Origin: Brachypodium distachyon
Lineage: Eukaryota > Streptophyta > Magnoliopsida > Poales > Poaceae
Assembly: GCF_000005505.3 (NCBI RefSeq)
Contig: NC_016131.3
Span: forward strand, 39,656,855 to 39,720,854
Reading direction: 5' to 3'
Length of the DNA: 64,000 nucleotides
Positions 57,573 through 64,000 of this stretch are shown in pieces. The notes beneath the pieces are model-generated. The model saw only the letters and a program-made list of their open reading frames with translations, was not told the DNA's origin and did no database searches. Numbering within the stretch: the stretch's first letter is position 1; each line of letters starts with the position of its first letter. The position numbers were made by a program, and so were the translations under genes.

Positions 57573-58131
57573 ACTAGCTCTACCCCTTCGAGTTTATTCG
57601 TTTTCATACAGTAAATCATAAAGGCTTAAATTGATCGTAGGTTTCATTCATCTCTATCCCAAATCATGCATTTTATAAAATTGATGCCATTTTATATAGT
57701 TTCCAAGGTCATACGTAAATGGGTTTTAAGGTTTTCAGATTTTGCATCGATGATTAAATATTTTATTTGTTGCTTATGTATTTTTTCTTATGAAATTCAA
57801 GTATTTATTTGAGTAAATTTCAAGGAACCACAGTTCTCGAGGCATAACCATATAATTTTCTCGCTGAAACACATTTTTTCAAACTAATCTTTTCAGTTTA
57901 CCCAAAACCGATGTTTAAACGCATTTGACAGTTTTCCTCACGGGTGAGCCCACTGTCAGGTCGCAGCCCATTTGTGCGCATCAAGCCCCCTGCATATTTC
58001 CATTCGCACACTTTTCTCCCTCTTCTTCTTCCTCTTTTCTCTCCCGCTTCGCCTCCTTCTCCGCCTCCGTCAGCGGCTGCCGGCCCTCCGCCCGCCTCCC
58101 CCATAGCTGCCTGCCTGGCCCTGGACCGAGT
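57573..58131. other. Non-coding region before the interrupted gene-like sequence
   Basis: AT-rich to about 57900, then C/T-rich (57990-58100), as in many grass 5' UTRs. No domain is recognised. Confidence 0.4.
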
Positions 58132-58443
58132 TATGGTATGCGCTGGCGGCCCGGCGCTGGAGCTGCTGGAGCACGGGGACGAGGACGTGGACGAGTACTG
58201 GATCCCCAAGTTTCCCAGCTCCAGGCTCAGCCTTGTGCTCGCTAGATCTCCTGTTCCTACTCCGTCGCCATGGCCTGGGTGCTCACATATATCAATCGAT
58301 TGATTCGAGAACGGGACCAAATTATCATTGATTTCCTTCCTTATCCTCTCGCTGGAAACAGGCATGCGCGACGGGGCGGTCTCGGACGGGAGCGACGGGA
58401 GATACCGCGAGATCGATCCCTGCCCTGCCGCTCATCTCGCTGC
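58132..58443 (+). pseudogene. GC-rich gene-like sequence, left side of a Copia insertion
   Basis: ATG frames occur at 58135 (MVCAGGPALELLEHGDEDVD) and at 58363 (MRDGAVSDGSDG). An intron-like stretch with a possible acceptor 'ctggaaacag' lies between them. I do not recognise a family. The second frame runs up to the Copia insertion, and the sequence on its other side (from 63517) continues open in the same frame for about 60 codons. That suggests one exon was split. Without homology this could still be chance in GC-rich DNA. Confidence 0.3.
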
Positions 58444-58992
58444 TGTAGGATTTTTGTGTTCATGCAATTTTATTATTTATTAGAATTCTAATAATCGGTT
58501 ACCTCATTATGAAATCACGTGCTTATGGTTATATGATGCATAGAATGTATGCTTGTTGGAAGGTACTTAAATACACTTCTGTGTTTTAAGAAAGCTGGCG
58601 ATTATCAATGGAATACAATATATCTTGTATAAGTATTGGAAAGACTGCCCGGGCACGTTGATAATCGGAACGAGCTAGGTCATTGATTAGATTACAGCCC
58701 TAATGTCGACCTACATGATTAGTGTAATTTAAACATGATCATGACGCATTTCTCACATGTGCGTGTTCCGAGGACCCACAGTTAGAGTTCCTAACAGATG
58801 AACTATATCGTGGTTGGTAGTTTAATCTGGACTCTTTGAAAACTAGTTTGAATCTGAAAATTTAAAACTAAAACTCTTATCTGTAGATACAGTATAAGAA
58901 GGTTCTTACCACCTAGCCTCAGATTGCGAAATTGTGAGCAGCACCACCGAAAAGGACAAAGGTATAGCGGGTAGACCACCAAAATTTCCAAC
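58444..58992 (+). repeat. 5' LTR of Copia element D
   Basis: 549 bp, TGTAGG...CCAACA. It shares with the 3' LTR 'ggaatacaatatatcttgta' and 'ggcacgttgataatcggaacgagctaggtcattg'-type blocks, with scattered substitutions. Confidence 0.9.
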
Positions 58993-61900
58993 ATTGGTAC
59001 ATTGGTACAGAGCTCACGGTTCGTTCATGGCGGCCAAAATCCTAATCCGCTGCCGTCCTCGCCGTCGCACGATCCCGGACTCATAGCTGTACTCTGCTTC
59101 ACCTAACTCTCATGAGGACTCGCGCTGAAACAGAGGAAGAAAGGTATCGATCTGTGGCTGCTCCCTCGAATCAACTCCGCGTGCTTGCCGCCGGAAGTAC
59201 CAGAGGAATCTCCGATCGTAGCAGGTAGCAGTGAAGCGATCAAGGCTGTTCATGCTCGCGCGGAACTCACGCCAGGATCACCACGTGATATCAATCACGG
59301 AAGTACTACTATCCAAATCCATCAACTCCTCAAGAATCGATCAGCTCCTAGCTAGTAGCCTTCGTCGATCTATCTCCACCACAACAGTCGGGAATCACGA
59401 AGCTGATCGATCTAACACACGCTCGCGCGGAACTCACGACGAGTCAGTACAACTCGCCAATCACGTGATTGTGAAAATCACGGAAGTACAACTCGCTGAT
59501 CGATCGGCTCGTTGGAATCGATGCGCTCTGTTGTATTCGCCATCACACGCGCCGACTGCTGCCCGGTCACGGCCCGCAAGATGCGCGTGGACCGGGGCAG
59601 CCGTGGCTGCAGGAACCGCCGCCTCTCGCCGAAACCGACGCCGCCTCAAACTTCGATCTGGCCGCCCCGTCTTGCTTCGCACAGGAACCGCCGCCCTGCT
59701 CCGTTGCCAGGAATCATCGTCACCACCTTCGGGAAGCGACGACGGCTTGCTCCGCCGCCGTCCAGATGCTCCACGCCGGCGGCTGCTCTTCTTTCCATGA
59801 CGCCGCTGGCCTGTTTGCTAACTGTCGCCAGCCTGTTCTACCGCCGGGTCAGCCGCCACCTTGCCCGGCTGGCCTGGTCTTCCTCCCGATCGAGGCCGCC
59901 GCGAGCAGTACATGGGTCATGGACTCATGGGGTCGTGCTGGTCCGACGGCAAGGTACTCAAGGCAAACGTGATTGTGTGAACTGTGAAGTCACGGAAGCA
60001 AAAAAAAAAAAGGGAGAATTGGAAACAGATTGATATTCCTGGGCGCTACTCGCCTGAATTGCTCGATTGTTTGGGCTCCTGCAAAGCAGAGGAAATACTC
60101 GTGGAAGGGAACCAACTGCTCGTATTCAGCTACGATCAAGAATCAACTACCATGTTCAATCTTTATGGGACAAGTCCGGATATTATTGGTTGCGGCTACC
60201 GGTGTAAAGGATATAATATTTTCCCCGACCTAATCGCACTTATCATTGGAGGAAGGTGAACAAACTCCATGGAAGGAAATGATTACACTTAACGGTATGT
60301 CTAGTAGTATCTTTTTTTCCTTGTACTAAATGTTCGTTTACAACTATTTTCCTAAAATAGTTGGAATATGTTTTCCGCTGCTACATCTTATATAACTAGA
60401 ACACTATAGCAACTTTAATGACTTGCAAACAATTCCAAAGGAAACATATATGTGTATTTAGGCTTTTATGCTAGATATGATAATACTTTGGAACTGGAAA
60501 TTTTATCATCAAACTCGCTTAGGAGGAAAGCCATTAATATTACTACAGGACACTATTTTCACCTACAATTGAGAAGGAAATTATTGTTCTCAATTGGAAT
60601 TTGTTGGTTATGACATACTATTTGGAAAGGGAAGAGCAAAAATATTGCTCAACAAAGAACATTAGTGCATCATGGATTTAAATACAATGGTCTCTTTTAT
60701 TGACGATCCATTGGAAATTGGTAACCCATATTGTTTATCTGTTGGAATAACTCCATAGGGAGGAATACTCAAAGAGGAACACATGCTCAATTTTTTTTAT
60801 GAACGATGGTATTTACAACCTGGTAATATTCAAGAAATATAATTAAATATCTTGTCGATTCTGGAATTCTCAACTCTAAGTGGGAGGACTATATTATTGC
60901 TACTTGGATTATTTATTTTTTCTCTAGCACTCCCGCTAAAGGTCATATTTTAATTTTTTTATCTGCTTCGTCGATGCATTTTATCTGGTTATGAGTATCT
61001 TATAAAATACAAGTTGTGAGGTTTATTATGTGTTCGTAACATTTTATACTGAAGTGGAACATCAGTTTCTTAAGAGATTTAAATACTGATTGGTGGGGGA
61101 AGTACACACTTCAGAATATTAATTGAAACTTATGGAATGAGCATGGAATTTTATAATTTTACACCACATTATACTGTCATGTACTCCATAGTTCAATGGA
61201 GGAATAAAACATTTGGATACTCTCTTGTTTTTTTCTTTTGGAAGATGCATTACATACTATTGTAGGTTCTATGATTAATCACCTAGCATAGTCACTCCTT
61301 ATGGTTTGGGAACTGGAAAGGAATTCTTCTATTTACATTCTGACAGTATGGAACTGAAATAACTACAAAGCACACCAACATTTTTTTTTGATTAGGTATT
61401 CTTGTGGATCAAATGGAATCAATTTTGATTTGGAAAGGAAAATTGGTGGAAAGTAAGAACACAATATTTATTATTTTGATCAAGAGTGGAATGATATTGA
61501 CCCCACAGTAAAGCGCAAGTTGAACTCCGGATACTAACTTGATTAGGATAAGTGGGAGTAATTAACTTGGACTATCATATGTGTTCTTGCGGGAAATCAC
61601 TCTAAAGTTTAGAGGAATGACTAAAGTCATATCAAATGGCTAGAGGTTATCATTAACATCAACTATGAGTGGATAATGCGAGAAGGAATAAAGTTTTGGA
61701 TTTGTTTTTCAAACTTCCGCAAGCTCATAGGTTGTAAATGAATTCTATTTATAAGGACTTACAGCTCAGTGGGAGTTGTTGATGCTAGGCTTATTACTAC
61801 ATGGTTCACACAAAGGGAATTTATATACTTTGTGGAATTTTTTTTTCTCCTATTGCAATTATTGATTTTTTGCAATTTGGAGCAAGAGGAAATAAATACA

Positions 61901-62960
61901 GGTTTGAAATGGAATAGATTAACTTATGTCTCGAAACAAGCTTCACATCAATGGAATTTAATGGTCTATATTTATTTTTTCTCCCCATGACGGAAGGCGT
62001 TCATGTGCAAAGGTATGTCTAATTTAATGTTATTATTTATACTAATGATATTCATGTTTCTTATGTTCACAAAGTCACGTTGATGGAAGTGAAAGCTTGG
62101 TTATTGTTCCATAAATGTTAAAAAAACATAGATACCAATTTTTTTAATAGTTCATCTATGGAAAACTGCAAAACCTGGAATGATACTTAGCGAGGAATAG
62201 TTTATGAACTCCTAAGGAAAATATTCATGCAACCAAAACCTTAGTCATGTTGTTGGAATTATTGATTTCGATTTGCATGAAGATTGGCATTTTCTAGAAA
62301 TATTGGTTAATGTCAAGCGAAACCTGGAAGGAGCATTCGAATTATTTGACGTATTTACTTCATAATATCAAAGGAATTATATGTACTATTCATTATGTTC
62401 AGTGGCAACAATCTTCGGCTGTTTTTTTTTATTATGCTACATGGGAGAAGTATTTTGATGATTGAAAATCTAGCCACTTCATGTTAAAACTTCGATGCAT
62501 TTTAAGCATTGAAGGAAGTCTCATGGCTAAGGGAATTTTTCGCTATACTTAAGGTTGCGGAATATACATCGGAAGGTATCATTATTATCTTGGTAATGTG
62601 GAAGTGTCAAAGTGTTGTTTTATTGTTGATCTGGAATTATTACACGATGGAATATCACTTGAGGAATTTATACATACTCAAGGTGTACTTAAGTAAATAC
62701 TTAAGGAATATTAGTATTGGAACACGGTATCAATAAAGTGGAAATATCCCATACTGCACAACAAGAGGAAACATATTGACGAACGGTATCACAATATACG
62801 TTGTGTTTGTAATGGGCTTAAAGTTTGTTTGGGTTTCTAACGTAGTATTAATATGCATTCTGATCCCTTGACTAAGCCCCTTAGTCATGTGGTATTTGGT
62901 AAGCATGTTAAAGCTATGGGTTTACGAGTATTTGAATAACCGTTTTGGACAAGTGGGAGA
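58993..62960 (+). pseudogene. Degenerate internal region of Copia element D
   Basis: The first kilobase is GC-rich leader with internal repeats ('gctcgcgcggaactcacg' near 59255 and 59413; 'aatcacggaagtac' near 59294 and 59475). A protease-like STWVMDSWGRAG occurs near 59910. From 60040 the sequence is AT-rich and full of stops. Only short pol relics of RT and RNase H remain readable, in Copia order. No functional protein is possible. Confidence 0.7.
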
Positions 62961-63511
62961 TGTAGGATTTTTGTGTCCTGCAACTTTATTATTTATTGGA
63001 ATTCTAATACTCGGTTACCTCATTATGGAATCACGTGCTCATGGTTATATGATGCATGGAATATATGCTTGTTGGAAGGTACTTAAATACACTTGTGTGT
63101 TTTAAGGAAACTGACGATTATCAATGGAATACAATATATCTTGTATGAGTATTGGAAAGACTGCCCGGACACGTTGATAATCGGAACGAGCTAGGTCATT
63201 GATTAGATTACAGCCCTAATGTCGACCTACATGATTAGTGTAATTTAAACATGATCATGGCGCATTTCTCACAGGTGCGTGTTCCAAGGACCCACAGTTA
63301 GAGTCCCTAACGGATGAACTATATCGTGGTTGGTAGTTTAATCTGGATTCTATCTGGAAACTAGTTTAAATCTGAAGATTTAAAACTAGGACTCTTATCT
63401 ATAGATACAGTATAAGAAGGTCCTTACCCCTTAACCTTAGATTACGAAATTGTGAGGGGCACCATGGAAAAGCGCAAAGGAACAGGGGTTAGACCACCAA
63501 AATTTCCAACA
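62961..63511 (+). repeat. 3' LTR of Copia element D
   Basis: 551 bp, colinear with the 5' LTR over its whole length and following the purine-rich 'aagtgggaga'. Confidence 0.9.
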
Positions 63512-63516
63512 GCTGC

Positions 63517-64000
63517 GACCCCACCCCTCGCTCGTCTTTCTCCTCCGCGAGGACCGCCACCCTCCCTCCTTCTGCCTCATCCCACTGTCAAGCACAACCC
63601 CAGCCCCCTCGCTCGTCTTCGTCGTCGCACCGGTGCCGCCACCGCCGATTCTCCCCTTCGACTCTCTCGCGCCCGACTGTTTCTCCACCTCTCTGTTTGA
63701 TGGACTAGTGGACCGCGTGTTCCCGGCCATTTTGGCGAGCGCCATGGCGGCGTGGAGCTCGCGTCCACGGCGACGGCACCGCCCTGCTGCTGACATTGCT
63801 GCTGCATCTGCCCGTCGCTATCAGTGCTAGTCATGGGTCTCTTGAATCTCTGAGAGACGAGCGAGATAGCGGTAGAGAGGGGTGCCAATTAAGCGAGGGG
63901 GATTAAATACTACTCTCGCAACTGACGGTGGCAGGACTCGGCTAAGACGGATGGTTCCTTTCACCGGCGCTCGATCTTGACCGCCTCTGATGCGTCAGGA
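63517..64000. other. Right flank of Copia element D
   Basis: This is C-rich DNA with an open + strand frame to 63700 that continues the frame broken at 58443. Opposite-strand frames (63437-63888) are equally long and also unrecognised. Nothing firm can be called up to the window end. Confidence 0.3.

Larger units (their letters stand above)
58439..63516 (+). mobile_element. Old Copia element (element D) with target duplication GCTGC
   Basis: 5' LTR 58444-58992 and 3' LTR 62961-63511 both run from TGTAGGATTTTTGTG to AAATTTCCAACA, with differences roughly every 15-20 bases. GCTGC flanks both sides (58439-58443, 63512-63516). A primer-binding-like TTGGTACAGAGC (59001-59012) and polypurine 'aagtgggaga' (62951-62960) are in place. 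The internal 4 kb has no long frame, but Copia pol relics are readable. These are YVSKQASHQWN (near 61925, RT), KRKHIDERYHNIR (near 62770, RNase H) and DPLTKPLS...KAMGLRVFE with a stop at 62937. Confidence 0.85.

Noticed and set aside
57898..58365. 155-codon minus-strand frame
   Set aside because: It is Ser/Gly/Arg-rich, opposite a C-rich stretch with equally open + strand frames, and has no domain.
59231..60259. ORFs of 189, 173 and 91 codons as genes
   Set aside because: They are in the leader and decayed internal region of Copia element D, overlap in different frames and lack domains.

Overview
This is eukaryotic plant nuclear DNA, almost certainly from a grass (Poaceae). The evidence is spliced genes with GC-rich exons, grass-type Tat-lineage Gypsy elements carrying antisense ORFs, several Copia lineages, and MITEs in the gene-proximal spacers. 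Most of the window is nested LTR retrotransposons. Three host genes can be supported, all on the + strand.

Layout. 1-2506: intergenic DNA with an old direct repeat. 2507-3406: a MIZU-KUSSEI1-like (DUF617) gene in two exons. 3407-6900: intergenic DNA with a minus-strand Gypsy-type LTR (about 4815-5720) and a MITE-like inverted repeat (5921-6120). 7050-7973: an RSL/RHD6-like bHLH gene in three exons with a TATA box and an (AC)n tract in its presumed 5' UTR. 8341-10143: a truncated LINE reverse transcriptase piece fused to the 3' end of a Gypsy element (family B). 10813-22241: a complete Tat-lineage Gypsy insertion (element A) with a perfect AGGGG target duplication, degenerate gag-protease-RT-RNase H-integrase, and a long antisense coding region. 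23047-23790: a retroposon tail, probably LINE. 23817-40410: a Gypsy family B element with LTRs, gag-protease, a 51-bp minisatellite and an antisense ORF, but no pol. It has been invaded by a minus-strand Gypsy gag/leader fragment (28540-31360) and a SIRE-type Copia fragment (34560-37660). 40411-50513: a Copia element whose gag is split by a 2.8-kb solo LTR (TSD GCCAT). Its integrase-to-RT segment is replaced by a permuted Gypsy piece arranged 3' half - LTR - 5' half. 52765-54998: a six-exon receptor-like kinase gene with a membrane segment and intact kinase motifs but no ectodomain. 57282-57572: a hAT-type MITE. 58444-63511: an old Copia element (TSD GCTGC) inserted in a GC-rich, gene-like sequence.

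The three genes are functionally unrelated: a hydrotropism-type MIZ protein, a root-hair-type bHLH and a receptor kinase. They look like isolated genes separated by repeats. I found no undescribed multi-gene system. The most unusual structures are the antisense ORFs with a Transposase_28-type domain in two different Gypsy families, the hairpin-forming minisatellite, and the permuted single-LTR Gypsy segment that replaces part of a Copia element. Splice sites were chosen by reading frame and GT/AG rules, and family names come from recognising conserved motifs. No database search was run.
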